The notes under the pieces are model-generated. The model made no database searches. It saw only the letters and a program-made list of their open reading frames with translations, and was not told the origin of the DNA. From Clostridiales bacterium (lineage in GTDB: Bacteria > Bacillota > Clostridia > Saccharofermentanales > Saccharofermentanaceae), in the NCBI GenBank assembly GCA_017554745.1, contig JAFZHS010000013.1, positions 124,001-188,000 of the forward strand: a stretch of 64,000 nucleotides of DNA, read 5' to 3'. How positions within the stretch are numbered: position 1 is the stretch's first letter; each line of letters opens with the position of its first letter. Shown one piece after another: positions 7,638-16,120 of this stretch. The position numbers were made by a program, and so were the translations under genes.

Positions 7638-9193
7638 TGAAGAAGAACTCCGGCAGACAGGAAGAACAGAAGATAGCGCCGCAATACGGATTCCGCAAGC
7701 TGCGCCCTCTTAAGATACCTAAAGCAGCGTGGTTTGCGCTTTTGCTGGCATTCGCCATGGCGGTAGTCCTGTTTGTTTTGTACGGAGCATCTTTCAAGGG
7801 CACTAAAAATGCCGGTAAGACGCTGGTCATTTATTCCGACGGCACGAGCATTCCTGACGTCTCATTCCGCAACAGCATGGCAGCGGCAGGCTTTGACTAT
7901 GTCATAGTAGAGCCTGACAAGCGCAGCTCCAAGCCCGATTTTGTATATGAGCTTCCCAAAGACTGCGAAAAGGACGATGTTGTCGTCTGCGCGATAGGTG
8001 CAGATGCGTTCAAAGTCATGCATGACCTTCTGGCTTCAGGCGCGGGCAATATCGAAGGCTATGTACTGATAGCACCTGATTATCCCGGAAATGCTGCTCT
8101 TGAAGGCTATACGAGCGATTATCCCGCTTTGCCTTGCGCGATCTTCGGCCTCGACAGCAAGGCTAAGACTACGGGAGAATTAAGCGGCTCGCAGATGATC
8201 TTCGAGAAGATCTCTGGCGTAGATACGATGTACGGACATGCTGCGCAGAGAGGAAAGATCTCTCCTTCGAAGGTATATATCTCGCCAAACCAGATGAGAT
8301 ATCTGTCGCTGTCATCATCCAAGTCAGGTACAGGCGCGCTTTTGGCTTCGCCCTCATTCCAGAGTGAGCTCGCGCAGTATCTCGGAACTACATTCGGAAG
8401 AGGCTATTCGGCTTCAAGGGTCAACGTCTGGTTTGTAATGCTCACGTTCGCGTTATGCCTGTCAGTCACATCTCTTGCTTTGTTCCTGTTTATGGTCCCG
8501 GTATCGGTTCCCGACAAAGGACAGAGGGAGCTTAAGGGAAGGGACAGCCTCGGAGCGATAATATTCCTGGGCATTTCCGGCTGGATCGCGCTTACGGGAG
8601 CAGTTATGACATTTATCCCGCCGGCAGTCCGCTTTGCCAAGTATGTGGCACTCTATTCACCGGTCCTGATTATTGCACTTATGGCATTTGCGCAGATCAA
8701 GCTCCTTGCGAACAAGGATATCGCTTATTACAGGAAGGATAACGGTCCGAGGATCTTTGCTGCTTCGGTCGTTACGGGTACTGTTGAACTGATGATAATA
8801 ATCGCGGCAGCGCTTGATCTTACCAACGTAGAGGATGCGTTCGGCAAGACGACAAATATAATCGTCTCGCTCATTGTCTTTGTGGTCATGAGCCTTTCCG
8901 CGGCAGGCCTGATACTTGCCGACAAGAAGTCGAGATTCTCAGGCCAGGGCGCGGCTGCTTATTTCGGCAGTCCTTTGTACTTCGCAGAAGCCTTGATACC
9001 TTCCGCAGTTCTTCTTATACTGGGCTTTATCAACGGCAGCGGTGAGATAATAAGGGCTTCACTTGCGGGCATAGCCTTGGGTGTAATACCCTTCGTCTGC
9101 ACGACGCCGATCAAGAGGATATCTGACTTTTACGAGATTACGGGACTTATCTTTGGCATTATCGCGGCGCTTATCGTGTTCGTAGCGGCCTGA
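7637..9193 (+). CDS. Unknown nine-helix membrane protein coupled to murC
   Basis: A 518-residue membrane protein that I do not recognise. A basic N-terminus is followed by one helix (about 35-53), then an extracytoplasmic domain of roughly 210 residues, then eight hydrophobic helices (about 263-518). The outside domain alternates strands and helices (KTLVIYSDG, DYVIVEP, DVVVCAIGADAFKVMHDLLA, YVLIAPDYPGN, LPCAIFGLD), resembling a Rossmann or alpha/beta-hydrolase-like fold. I see no convincing Ser-His-Asp triad. Its ATG overlaps the murC stop as TAATG and no separate ribosome site is needed, so production is probably coupled to murC. That suggests, but does not prove, a role in cell envelope assembly. 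Confidence 0.7.
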   Translation: MKKNSGRQEEQKIAPQYGFRKLRPLKIPKAAWFALLLAFAMAVVLFVLYGASFKGTKNAGKTLVIYSDGTSIPDVSFRNSMAAAGFDYVIVEPDKRSSKPDFVYELPKDCEKDDVVVCAIGADAFKVMHDLLASGAGNIEGYVLIAPDYPGNAALEGYTSDYPALPCAIFGLDSKAKTTGELSGSQMIFEKISGVDTMYGHAAQRGKISPSKVYISPNQMRYLSLSSSKSGTGALLASPSFQSELAQYLGTTFGRGYSASRVNVWFVMLTFALCLSVTSLALFLFMVPVSVPDKGQRELKGRDSLGAIIFLGISGWIALTGAVMTFIPPAVRFAKYVALYSPVLIIALMAFAQIKLLANKDIAYYRKDNGPRIFAASVVTGTVELMIIIAAALDLTNVEDAFGKTTNIIVSLIVFVVMSLSAAGLILADKKSRFSGQGAAAYFGSPLYFAEALIPSAVLLILGFINGSGEIIRASLAGIALGVIPFVCTTPIKRISDFYEITGLIFGIIAALIVFVAA

Positions 9194-9227
9194 TATCGCG
9201 AAAAATCCGGTCCCTATATATTTATTA

Positions 9228-9257
9228 TTGACTTTTTCAGACCCCTGGTGGTATTAT
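9228..9257 (+). promoter_or_regulatory. Promoter of the rplU-prp-rpmA operon
   Basis: TTGACT (9228-9233), an 18-base spacer and TATTAT (9252-9257) make a strong housekeeping promoter. It leaves a leader of about 90 bases before rplU. Confidence 0.65.
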
Positions 9258-9263
9258 ACGTCG

Positions 9264-9343
9264 GTGACCGCATGCAACGGGCTTTTTTAAATGCGCTTAT
9301 TTTTGGCGCTGCCTCGGGTTAAAGCAGCGAGACTGGAAGAACA
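9264..9343 (+). promoter_or_regulatory. Probable L21 autoregulatory leader
   Basis: The 5' untranslated region of rplU, between the promoter and the ribosome site, can fold; for example CGCTGC (9307-9312) pairs with GCAGCG (9324-9329). Position upstream of rplU in a Bacillota genome fits the known L21 leader family, through which ribosomal protein L21 is thought to regulate its own operon. I could not align it to the family model, so the assignment rests on position and foldability. Confidence 0.5.
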
Positions 9344-9355
9344 GGAGGAATGAAT

Positions 9356-9658
9356 ATGTACGCAGTAATTAAGACAGGCGGCAAGCAGTACAAGGTTTCT
9401 GTTGACGATGAGATCTTCGTTGAGAAGCTTGAAGGTGAGGCTGGCAGCCAGGTTACTTTCGATGATGTACTTGCAGTATCCGATGACAACGGTATCGTAG
9501 CAGGCGATGTTAAGGCTACCGTTACAGGCGAGATCGTTAAGCAGGGCAAGAACAAGAAGGTTATCGTCTCTAAGTACAAGGCTAAGAAGGGCTACAGAAG
9601 AAAGAACGGCCACAGACAGCCTTACACACGTGTACTTATCAAGGCTATCAACGCGTAA
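9356..9658 (+). CDS. rplU: 50S ribosomal protein L21
   Basis: A 100-residue large-subunit ribosomal protein that contacts 23S rRNA. It begins with the canonical [14 protein letters not shown] and ends with the conserved [11 protein letters not shown] segment; length is normal. Two ATGs occur at 9350 and 9356. GGAGG (9344-9348) is one base from the first but seven from the second, and the second gives the family's standard N-terminus, so 9356 is chosen. It is first in rplU-prp-rpmA, the usual order in Bacillota. Confidence 0.97.
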   Translation: MYAVIKTGGKQYKVSVDDEIFVEKLEGEAGSQVTFDDVLAVSDDNGIVAGDVKATVTGEIVKQGKNKKVIVSKYKAKKGYRRKNGHRQPYTRVLIKAINA

Positions 9659-9676
9659 GTCAGGGCGTAAAGCTTT

Positions 9677-10048
9677 ATGATTTCCGTTATCGTCAACAGG
9701 GAAGGTAATCTGATCCGTGCGATATATGCGAACGGACACGCAGGTTACGATGAACCCGGGAAAGACATCATCTGCAGCGGAGTATCAACTCTCCTTTTCA
9801 CTGCAGCAAGTGCTCTGGAAGATATTTGCGGTTACGACAGTGAATCTTTCTTCCGGATCTCAGGTGAAGGCACAGAGGATGTTAACTTAAGGATAACGGT
9901 TCCCGACCAGGGAGACGATGAGACAAAGAACAGGGCTCAGGTAATCATGAGAACTTGCGAATTAGGTCTTATCGGGATAGCAAGAGATTATAACGACAGT
10001 AAAAAGAAGTACGTAGAGATTATTAATTCAAGAACACCGGAGGTGTAA
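9677..10048 (+). CDS. prp: Ribosomal-processing cysteine protease Prp
   Basis: A 123-residue cysteine protease (YsxB family) that removes the N-terminal extension of ribosomal protein L27. The catalytic pair is visible: His21 in GHAGYDEPG and Cys33 in DIICSGVS. It sits between rplU and rpmA, and the L27 encoded next door carries the matching cleavage motif. The gene starts 19 bases after rplU. Length agrees with the family (about 105-125 residues). Confidence 0.95.
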   Translation: MISVIVNREGNLIRAIYANGHAGYDEPGKDIICSGVSTLLFTAASALEDICGYDSESFFRISGEGTEDVNLRITVPDQGDDETKNRAQVIMRTCELGLIGIARDYNDSKKKYVEIINSRTPEV

Positions 10049-10050
10049 TT

Positions 10051-10332
10051 ATGATTAAGTTTAATTTACAGCTCTTCGCACATAAGAAGGGAATGGGTTC
10101 CACCAAGAACGGCCGTGAGTCCCAGTCCAAGAGATTAGGCGCGAAGAAAGGTGACGGACAGTCAGTTCTGGCCGGCAATATTCTTGTAAGACAGCGCGGT
10201 ACTAAGATCCATCCCGGCACAAACGTCGGCATCGGATCTGACGATACACTTTTCGCTTTGATCGACGGTAAGGTCAAGTACGAGCGTATGGGCAAGGATA
10301 AGAAGCAGGTTAGCGTTTATCCTGTAGCCTGA
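10051..10332 (+). CDS. rpmA: 50S ribosomal protein L27 with cleavable leader
   Basis: A 93-residue large-subunit protein whose N-terminus reaches the peptidyl-transferase centre. The precursor starts [14 protein letters not shown]; the LQLF segment (6-9) is the Prp cleavage site, leaving mature L27 starting at Ala10. The body ([14 protein letters not shown] and [10 protein letters not shown]) is canonical. GGAGGTG lies eight bases before the ATG, overlapping the prp stop. Because the extension must be removed for function, prp and rpmA are functionally inseparable. Confidence 0.97.
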   Translation: MIKFNLQLFAHKKGMGSTKNGRESQSKRLGAKKGDGQSVLAGNILVRQRGTKIHPGTNVGIGSDDTLFALIDGKVKYERMGKDKKQVSVYPVA

Positions 10333-10359
10333 TTTTAGGTAACAAGAAGAGACCAAACA

Positions 10360-10393
10360 GAGCAGTCTTCCGCTATATAGGCGTGGACTGCTC
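10360..10393 (+). terminator. Terminator or attenuator after rpmA
   Basis: GAGCAGTC (10360-10367) pairs perfectly with GACTGCTC (10386-10393), with a further short CGC/GCG pairing inside, followed by TTGATTTT. It lies between rpmA and obgE, which are often co-transcribed, so it may only partly stop transcription. Confidence 0.65.
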
Positions 10394-10414
10394 TTGATTT
10401 TGAGGGAGAATCAG

Positions 10415-11692
10415 ATGTTTATAGATCACTCTAAGATATATGTTAAGGCCGGTGACGGCGGTAATGGCGCGCTCAGTTTCCATACCGAGAAGTATATTAC
10501 CAACGGCGGTCCGGACGGCGGTGACGGCGGTGACGGCGGTAACGTCATCCTGCAGGCTGCGCCGAATCTGACGAGCCTTCAGAACTTCAGATTCAAGCAT
10601 AAGTTCATTGCCGAGAACGGTGCCAAGGGCATGGGTAAGAAGATGTACGGAAGACGCGGAGAAGACCTCGTTATCGGTGTTCCCGTAGGAACCGTCGTAA
10701 AAGACACAATGACAGGCGACATCATTGCAGACCTTACCGAGCCCGGACAGAAGATCGTTGTTGCCAGGGGCGGCAAGGGCGGCCTCGGCAACATGCACTA
10801 TGCCAATTCCGTAAGACAGGCGCCGCAGTTTGCTACACCCGGTGCACCCGGCGAAGAAAGAGAACTCTCGATCGAGTTAAAGCTCATCGCTGACTGCGGC
10901 CTCGTAGGATTCCCGAATGCGGGCAAATCAACACTGCTCTCAGTCCTGACAAGAGCCAAGCCGAAGATCGCAGATTATCCGTTTACTACATTAGAACCCG
11001 TCTTAGGCGTTGTTACCAAGGATGATTTCTCATATGTCATCGCGGATATCCCGGGCATCATCGAGAATGCCCACGAAGGCGCAGGCTTAGGCCACGACTT
11101 CTTAAGACACATCGAGAGAACAAGGCTCCTCGTTCACGTAGTCGACCTGTCGGCAGCAGACGGAAGAGATCCGATAGAAGATTTCAAGACGATAAATAAT
11201 GAGCTCGAAGAGTTCAGCCTTGAGCTTGCACAAAGGCCCCAGATCGTTGTCGGCAACAAGTGCGACGGCGTATCCGAAGAAGATGCTAAAAAGTTCGTAG
11301 ACACAGTAAGATCAATGGGTTACGAGGATGTATACATCATCTCCGCAGCAGGCATGATCGGAGTTAACGAACTCGCTGACAAGATCACTGAAGCAGTCAG
11401 CAAGCTTCCTCCTACGATCCTTCACGATATCGCTGAGGGCGGAGAGAGAGTCTACACATTTGACGAAGGCAAGAAGTTCGAGATCATCATCAATGAGGAC
11501 GGCAACTTTGAAGTTACCGGAAAGTGGATCAACAAGATCTTCAATTCAACGAACTTCGAAGATACCGAATCGACTAACTTCTTCCAGAGAACACTTGAGA
11601 ACGAAGGAGTTTTCGAGGAACTCAAGAAGATGGGCGTTAAGGAAGGCGACACTGTTAAGGTCTGTGATCTGGAATTCGATTATTATGACTGA
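10415..11692 (+). CDS. obgE: Obg family GTPase ObgE/CgtA
   Basis: A 425-residue essential GTPase that binds the 50S subunit and links ribosome assembly to growth control. The N-terminal glycine-rich Obg fold (about 1-158) includes VKAGDGGNGALSFHTEKY and GGDGGDGGNV. The G domain has GFPNAGKS (about 165-172), DIPGI and NKCD. A C-terminal OCT domain follows (about 345-425). The first in-frame ATG at 10394 gives a non-canonical N-terminus; the ATG at 10415 gives the usual MFIDHSKIYVK and follows GAGGGAGAATC, so it is preferred. It is downstream of the rplU-prp-rpmA genes, the conserved order. Confidence 0.96.
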   Translation: MFIDHSKIYVKAGDGGNGALSFHTEKYITNGGPDGGDGGDGGNVILQAAPNLTSLQNFRFKHKFIAENGAKGMGKKMYGRRGEDLVIGVPVGTVVKDTMTGDIIADLTEPGQKIVVARGGKGGLGNMHYANSVRQAPQFATPGAPGEERELSIELKLIADCGLVGFPNAGKSTLLSVLTRAKPKIADYPFTTLEPVLGVVTKDDFSYVIADIPGIIENAHEGAGLGHDFLRHIERTRLLVHVVDLSAADGRDPIEDFKTINNELEEFSLELAQRPQIVVGNKCDGVSEEDAKKFVDTVRSMGYEDVYIISAAGMIGVNELADKITEAVSKLPPTILHDIAEGGERVYTFDEGKKFEIIINEDGNFEVTGKWINKIFNSTNFEDTESTNFFQRTLENEGVFEELKKMGVKEGDTVKVCDLEFDYYD

Positions 11693-11820
11693 CATTTCAT
11701 AATTGAACGGTTTTATTCACGAATTATTAACAAATGTTCCCTTATGATGCCTTAATGCTTGTGTATCATTCTCAATGTAAGATGACATCGCAATAGCGTA
11801 AGTTTTGAGTTTGTTTGTAG

Positions 11821-11852
11821 GATGCCGCAGTAAAAGCTGCGGCATCTTTTTG
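11821..11852 (+). terminator. Strong intrinsic terminator downstream of obgE
   Basis: GATGCCGCAG (11821-11830) and CTGCGGCATC (11837-11846) form a perfect ten-pair stem with a small loop, followed by TTTTTG. It is 128 bases beyond the obgE stop, unusually far, leaving an unexplained transcribed stretch between. Confidence 0.85.
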
Positions 11853-11930
11853 TTTGCGGGTTTTGACGGTGATGTTTTTTTCTTTTATTTAGAGTAAAAT
11901 ATATGGGATTTGGAAGGTGAAGTGAACAGC

Positions 11931-12395
11931 ATGAATTTTCTTGTACAGATTTTTACTAACAGAATACTGGTCGTAGGCATTGTGTCATGGTTTTTGGCGC
12001 AGGTCTTTAAGATGATCAGTAATTTCATGCTGACAAAGAAATTCAGCATAGAGAGACTTTTTGGCGACGGAGGTATGCCGAGCGGTCATACTGCGACTGT
12101 TGTTTCCGTTGCGACTGCGACAGGTCTTTACGAAGGCTTTGATTCAGCTTACTTTGCTGTTGCCGCGATCCTCGCGATCATCGTAATGCACGACGCCATG
12201 AATGTCAGATATCAGGCAGGTAAGCAGGCTGCGCTTCTTAACGTTATGGCTGAGACCTTTGAGAAGATCACAGGTGCTGATCTTCCTAACGAAGAGAAGC
12301 TCAAGGAACTCCTCGGCCACACACCTCTGCAGGTTGCGGCAGGCTTTGTTTTAGGTGTCTGCTCGGCAATAGGCATGTATCTCATTTTCGGATAA
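11931..12395 (+). CDS. DUF212 (divergent PAP2-like) membrane protein
   Basis: A 154-residue integral membrane protein of the DUF212/YuiD family, distantly related to PAP2 phosphatases. The motif GGMPSGHTATVVS (about residues 44-56) contains the PSGH core, and HDAMNVRYQAGKQA (about 87-100) is the second conserved block. Four hydrophobic segments are visible. Substrate unknown; the family relationship suggests a lipid phosphate. A TTG at 11910 could extend the frame, but the ATG at 11931 preceded by GGAAGGTGA is preferred. It is followed closely by the AlkD-like gene. Confidence 0.82.
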   Translation: MNFLVQIFTNRILVVGIVSWFLAQVFKMISNFMLTKKFSIERLFGDGGMPSGHTATVVSVATATGLYEGFDSAYFAVAAILAIIVMHDAMNVRYQAGKQAALLNVMAETFEKITGADLPNEEKLKELLGHTPLQVAAGFVLGVCSAIGMYLIFG

Positions 12396-12399
12396 TCTT

Positions 12400-13089
12400 A
12401 TGATTGCCGACGATATACGTATAGAATTATCGAAGCTCCAGGATCTCAAATACAGGGACCTTCAGATAACCACGATTCCTTCGGTGGCTGCTGACAGGAT
12501 CACGGGTGTAAGGACTCCTGCGCTCCGTTCTCTCGCAAAAGAATTAGCTAAGAGAGAAGACATATCTTTGTTCCTGGAAGATCTGCCGCACAAGCTTTTC
12601 GAAGAAGACCAGCTGCATGCATTTATCCTGTCAGGCATGAAGGATGCAGAAGAATGCATCAGGCTCGTTGATAAATTCCTTCCTTATGTTGATAACTGGG
12701 CTACCTGCGACCAGATGTCTCCGAAGGTTTTCAAGAAGAACAAGAAGCTTTTGCTCGAATATGTCAACACATGGATAAAGTCTGACAAGACTTATGTTAA
12801 GCGTTTTGCGGTCGGCATGCTCATGGAACATTTTCTCGATGAGGATTTTAAGCCTTCGTATCTTGCCAAAGTCGCGAAAATCCGTTCTGACGAATACTAC
12901 GTCAACATGATGATTGCCTGGTATTTTGCGACAGCGCTCGCAAAGCAGTACGATCAGACACTGCCGTATATTGAAGGACAAAAGCTTGATAAATGGACAC
13001 ACAATAAATCGATCCAAAAAGCAGTTGAGAGCTACCGCATAACACCCGAACAGAAAGATTATCTCAAGACATTGAGAAGAAAGGCATAA
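12400..13089 (+). CDS. AlkD-like DNA alkylation repair protein
   Basis: A 229-residue all-helical HEAT-repeat-like protein of the DNA alkylation repair family (AlkC/AlkD). Recognisable segments are GVRTPALRSLAKELAK (about 36-51), the conserved VDNWATCDQ (about 96-104) and WYFATALAKQYDQTLPYIE (about 174-192). AlkD members are glycosylases that remove cationic N3- and N7-alkylpurines without base flipping; many clostridial homologues are unstudied, so activity is by family only. It starts four bases after the DUF212 gene and ends three bases before a PfkB kinase, so the three are probably one transcript. Confidence 0.82.
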   Translation: MIADDIRIELSKLQDLKYRDLQITTIPSVAADRITGVRTPALRSLAKELAKREDISLFLEDLPHKLFEEDQLHAFILSGMKDAEECIRLVDKFLPYVDNWATCDQMSPKVFKKNKKLLLEYVNTWIKSDKTYVKRFAVGMLMEHFLDEDFKPSYLAKVAKIRSDEYYVNMMIAWYFATALAKQYDQTLPYIEGQKLDKWTHNKSIQKAVESYRITPEQKDYLKTLRRKA

Positions 13090-13092
13090 GGC

Positions 13093-14007
13093 ATGATCTA
13101 TACAGTTACACTTAATCCTGCAGTCGATGTAAGCCTTCATGTAAAAGACGGACTTATGCCCGGAAGCATAAACCAGTCTTACGGCGTCAGGACCGATCCC
13201 GGCGGCAAGGGCATCAATGTATCCAAGACACTTAAGGTATTGGGAAAGAAATCCGTTATCTGCCTCGGTGTCTGCGGTGATGACGGAGACAGGCTCCTTA
13301 CGATGCTCGATAATATCGGCGCCGAAGTCATCAGTGTCAGATATCCTTCCGGCAACACCAGGATCAATGTTAAGATCACCGGTGAGAACGGCGTTACTAC
13401 AGATATCAACGGTGAAGGCCCGCTTTATGACAGAGATACGATCGTAAATCTTACCGCGCTTATCCGCGAGAGACTTACTGACGGTGATACCGTCGTAATC
13501 TCAGGAAGACCGCCTCTCGGAGCGCCTGCCGATATCTATGCGGATCTTATAAAGAGCTTCAGCGAAGTCGCCGGCGTTAAGGTAATCCTTGATGCGTCTG
13601 ACAGATATCTCATTGAAGGCCTTTTCGCAAAGCCTTATGCCGTTAAGCCCACGTGTGAAGAGCTCGAGATCGATAACGATTCGGACAGCGCCAAGAACGA
13701 GGCTGGCGAGATCGTTCTGCGTGGCGTAAAGCGCTGTCTCATCTCCATGGGAAGCGTCGGTGCCGTATACGCAAGTTCGGATCACGAAGCAGTCTATTCC
13801 AGAGCTCTCGACGTTAAGGCCAACTGCACCACCGGCTGCGGTGACGCAATGACAGCGGGCCTTGCATACGCAGCAGAAGAAGATCTGTCATCTGAAGAGA
13901 CATTCAGGCTCTGTATGGCGTTAGCGGGCGCGGAGGCAGAGACCGAAGGAACAAATCCGCCTACAAAGGAACGTGTATCTGAGTTGCTGGACAGTTTCCC
14001 GATTTGA
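13093..14007 (+). CDS. PfkB-family hexose/1-phosphofructokinase-type kinase
   Basis: A 304-residue sugar-phosphate kinase of the 1-phosphofructokinase/tagatose-6-phosphate kinase branch of the PfkB (ribokinase) family. The N-terminus MIYTVTLNPAVDVSL is typical of FruK/LacC. PGGKGINVSKTL (about 36-47) is the PfkB signature 1 and TTGCGDAMTAG (about 249-259) is the anion-hole/catalytic-base motif, with the catalytic Asp retained. The usual GAGDS is GCGDA here. No PTS transporter or fruR is nearby, so the physiological sugar phosphate cannot be fixed. It directly follows the alkylation repair gene. Confidence 0.82.
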   Translation: MIYTVTLNPAVDVSLHVKDGLMPGSINQSYGVRTDPGGKGINVSKTLKVLGKKSVICLGVCGDDGDRLLTMLDNIGAEVISVRYPSGNTRINVKITGENGVTTDINGEGPLYDRDTIVNLTALIRERLTDGDTVVISGRPPLGAPADIYADLIKSFSEVAGVKVILDASDRYLIEGLFAKPYAVKPTCEELEIDNDSDSAKNEAGEIVLRGVKRCLISMGSVGAVYASSDHEAVYSRALDVKANCTTGCGDAMTAGLAYAAEEDLSSEETFRLCMALAGAEAETEGTNPPTKERVSELLDSFPI

Positions 14008-14028
14008 GGACAACCTGTCCCGGCGTCA

Positions 14029-14057
14029 TTGCAATATAAGAACAAATGTTCCATAAT
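14029..14057 (+). promoter_or_regulatory. uvrB-dnaE promoter
   Basis: TTGCAA (14029-14034), a 17-base spacer and CATAAT (14052-14057) form a good housekeeping promoter 48 bases before the uvrB start. The LexA-type operator lies inside the spacer. Confidence 0.6.
14040..14051 (+). promoter_or_regulatory. LexA operator (SOS box)
   Basis: GAACAAATGTTC is a perfect match to the core GAAC-N4-GTTC of the Gram-positive LexA box. It sits exactly between the -35 and -10 boxes of the uvrB promoter, an ideal position for repression, and uvrB is a classic SOS gene. Confidence 0.85.
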
Positions 14058-14104
14058 TGATTCAGAAGATTTAAGACTTTTTGAAGCAGCGGGATACACG
14101 ATCT

Positions 14105-16120
14105 ATGTTTAAACTGGTTTCAGATTTTAAGCCGTCAGGCGACCAGCCTGAAGCGATAGATTCCCTTGTACAGGGCATCAAGGACGGGATGAAGGCGCAG
14201 ACCCTTCTCGGTGTCACGGGCTCGGGCAAGACATTCACCATGGCCAACATCATTGAGAGGGTGCAGAGGCCGACTCTTGTTCTGGCGCACAATAAGACAT
14301 TGGCAGGCCAGCTCTATGCCGAGTTTAAGGAACTGTTCCCGGAGAATGCCGTAGAGTACTTTATCTCATACTACGATTACTACCAGCCTGAAGCATATAT
14401 AGCCGCTACGGATACTTATATCGAGAAGGATTCGTCTATCAATGACGAGATCGACCGTATGCGCCACGAGGCTACAAAGTCGCTCCTTACGAGGGATGAT
14501 GTCATCATCGTAGCTTCCGTCTCCTGCATATACGGCATCGGTGAGAAGGAAGATTATCTCGCTCTCGCGCTCATGCTCGAGACAGGCCTTGAGGTCCCTA
14601 TGGATGTAGTTATGGCCAAGCTTATCAATATGCAGTATTCGCGCAATGACTTCGATCTTCAGAGAGGCACTTTCAGGCGCAAGGGTGACGTCATCGATAT
14701 CTGGACTCCTGATTCCGAACACACGCTTACGAGGATAAGCTTTTTCGGTGATGAGATAGATAAGATAAGTTACGTCGACGCGATCACCGGCAAGACGGAG
14801 TATACGAAGGATTACATCGAGCTGTTTCCTGCTTCACACTATGCGACAGGAAGAGCCAAGCTCAACAAGGCCATAGACAGGATCGAAGCCGAGCTTGAGG
14901 TAAGACTTAAAGAGTTAAGGGAAGCGGGTGACATGATAGCCGCGTACCGCCTTGAGCAGCGCACCCGTTACGATATGGATATGTTAAGGGAGACGGGCTT
15001 CTGCAAGGGTATTGAGAACTATTCAAGGCACATAGCCGGAAGGCAGGAGGGCGAACCGCCCTGCACACTGATGGACTTCTTCCCGGATGATTTCCTTCTG
15101 TTCATCGATGAGTCGCACCAGACTATTCCCCAGGTCGGCGCCATGTATAACGGCGACAGATCCCGTAAGGAGATGCTCGTACAGTACGGCTTCAGACTTC
15201 CTTCCGCATTCGATAACAGGCCTTTGAAGTTTGCCGAGTTTGAGCAGCGAATGGGCCAGACTGTTTTCGTAAGCGCTACTCCCGCAGACTATGAGAAGGA
15301 GCACAGCGAGCAGATAGTCGAGCAGATGATAAGACCTACGGGCCTTCTTGAGCCTGAGATCTTTATCCGCCCTGTCGAAGGACAGATCGAAGATATACTG
15401 TCCATGCTTAAGGAGCAGAAGAAAACAGGCGATAAGAGCCTCATCATGACGCTCACCAAGAGAATGGCAGAAGACCTCACCGAGTTCCTCAAGAAAGAGA
15501 ATATCAGAGTCACATATCTGCACTCGGACATCAAGGCCGTAGAGCGTATGCAGATCCTTAACCAGCTTCGAAATGATGAGATCGACGTCATTGTCGGTAT
15601 CAATCTCTTAAGGGAAGGCATCGATCTTCCTGAAGTATCGCTCCTGATGATCCTCGATGCCGATAAGGAAGGCTTCTTAAGGTCTGAGAGATCTCTCATA
15701 CAGATAATCGGCAGGTGTGCGAGGAACGATCACGGCAGGGTAGTCCTTTATGCTGATGAAGTCACAGATTCCATGATGAATGCCGTTTCTGAGACCAACC
15801 GCAGAAGAAAGATCCAGGAAGAGTACAATAAGGCTAACGGCATTACGCCTAAGACCGTCAAGAAGGCGGTAAGAGATGTCTTCGATATCGTTGCCGAGAA
15901 CAGCAGGGATTCTTCCGGCAAGGGCAGAGGCAAATCCGCCAAGGGCGGCATCGATGCTGCAAGGCTCATTAACGAAGGCGTATCCGGCGGAACCGAAGAA
16001 GAGAATAACAAGCTTATCGATAAGCTTACGGTAGAGATGTCCAAGGCAGCCAAGGATCTCGATTTTGAGAGGGCGGCTGAGATAAGAGATATAATCATCG
16101 AGCTTCAGGGGAAGAAATAA
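14105..16120 (+). CDS. uvrB: Excinuclease ABC subunit B
   Basis: A 671-residue helicase-like subunit of nucleotide excision repair that verifies damage with UvrA and then recruits UvrC. It starts MFKLVSDFKPSGDQPEAI, with GVTGSGKTFT (Walker A) near residue 40, the beta-hairpin region YYDYYQPEAY near 93-102, the DExx box IDESH, helicase motif VI IIGRCARN and a C-terminal UVR domain (about 630-671) that binds UvrC. A TTG at 14081 could extend it by eight residues, but the ATG at 14105 gives the standard start; the ribosome site (GCGGGAT) is weak. uvrA and uvrC are not in the window. Its stop overlaps dnaE as TAATG. Confidence 0.97.
   Translation: MFKLVSDFKPSGDQPEAIDSLVQGIKDGMKAQTLLGVTGSGKTFTMANIIERVQRPTLVLAHNKTLAGQLYAEFKELFPENAVEYFISYYDYYQPEAYIAATDTYIEKDSSINDEIDRMRHEATKSLLTRDDVIIVASVSCIYGIGEKEDYLALALMLETGLEVPMDVVMAKLINMQYSRNDFDLQRGTFRRKGDVIDIWTPDSEHTLTRISFFGDEIDKISYVDAITGKTEYTKDYIELFPASHYATGRAKLNKAIDRIEAELEVRLKELREAGDMIAAYRLEQRTRYDMDMLRETGFCKGIENYSRHIAGRQEGEPPCTLMDFFPDDFLLFIDESHQTIPQVGAMYNGDRSRKEMLVQYGFRLPSAFDNRPLKFAEFEQRMGQTVFVSATPADYEKEHSEQIVEQMIRPTGLLEPEIFIRPVEGQIEDILSMLKEQKKTGDKSLIMTLTKRMAEDLTEFLKKENIRVTYLHSDIKAVERMQILNQLRNDEIDVIVGINLLREGIDLPEVSLLMILDADKEGFLRSERSLIQIIGRCARNDHGRVVLYADEVTDSMMNAVSETNRRRKIQEEYNKANGITPKTVKKAVRDVFDIVAENSRDSSGKGRGKSAKGGIDAARLINEGVSGGTEEENNKLIDKLTVEMSKAAKDLDFERAAEIRDIIIELQGKK

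Noticed and set aside
9350..9355. First ATG as start of rplU
   Set aside because: GGAGG lies only one base before it; the second ATG at 9356 has seven-base spacing and gives the universal L21 N-terminus.
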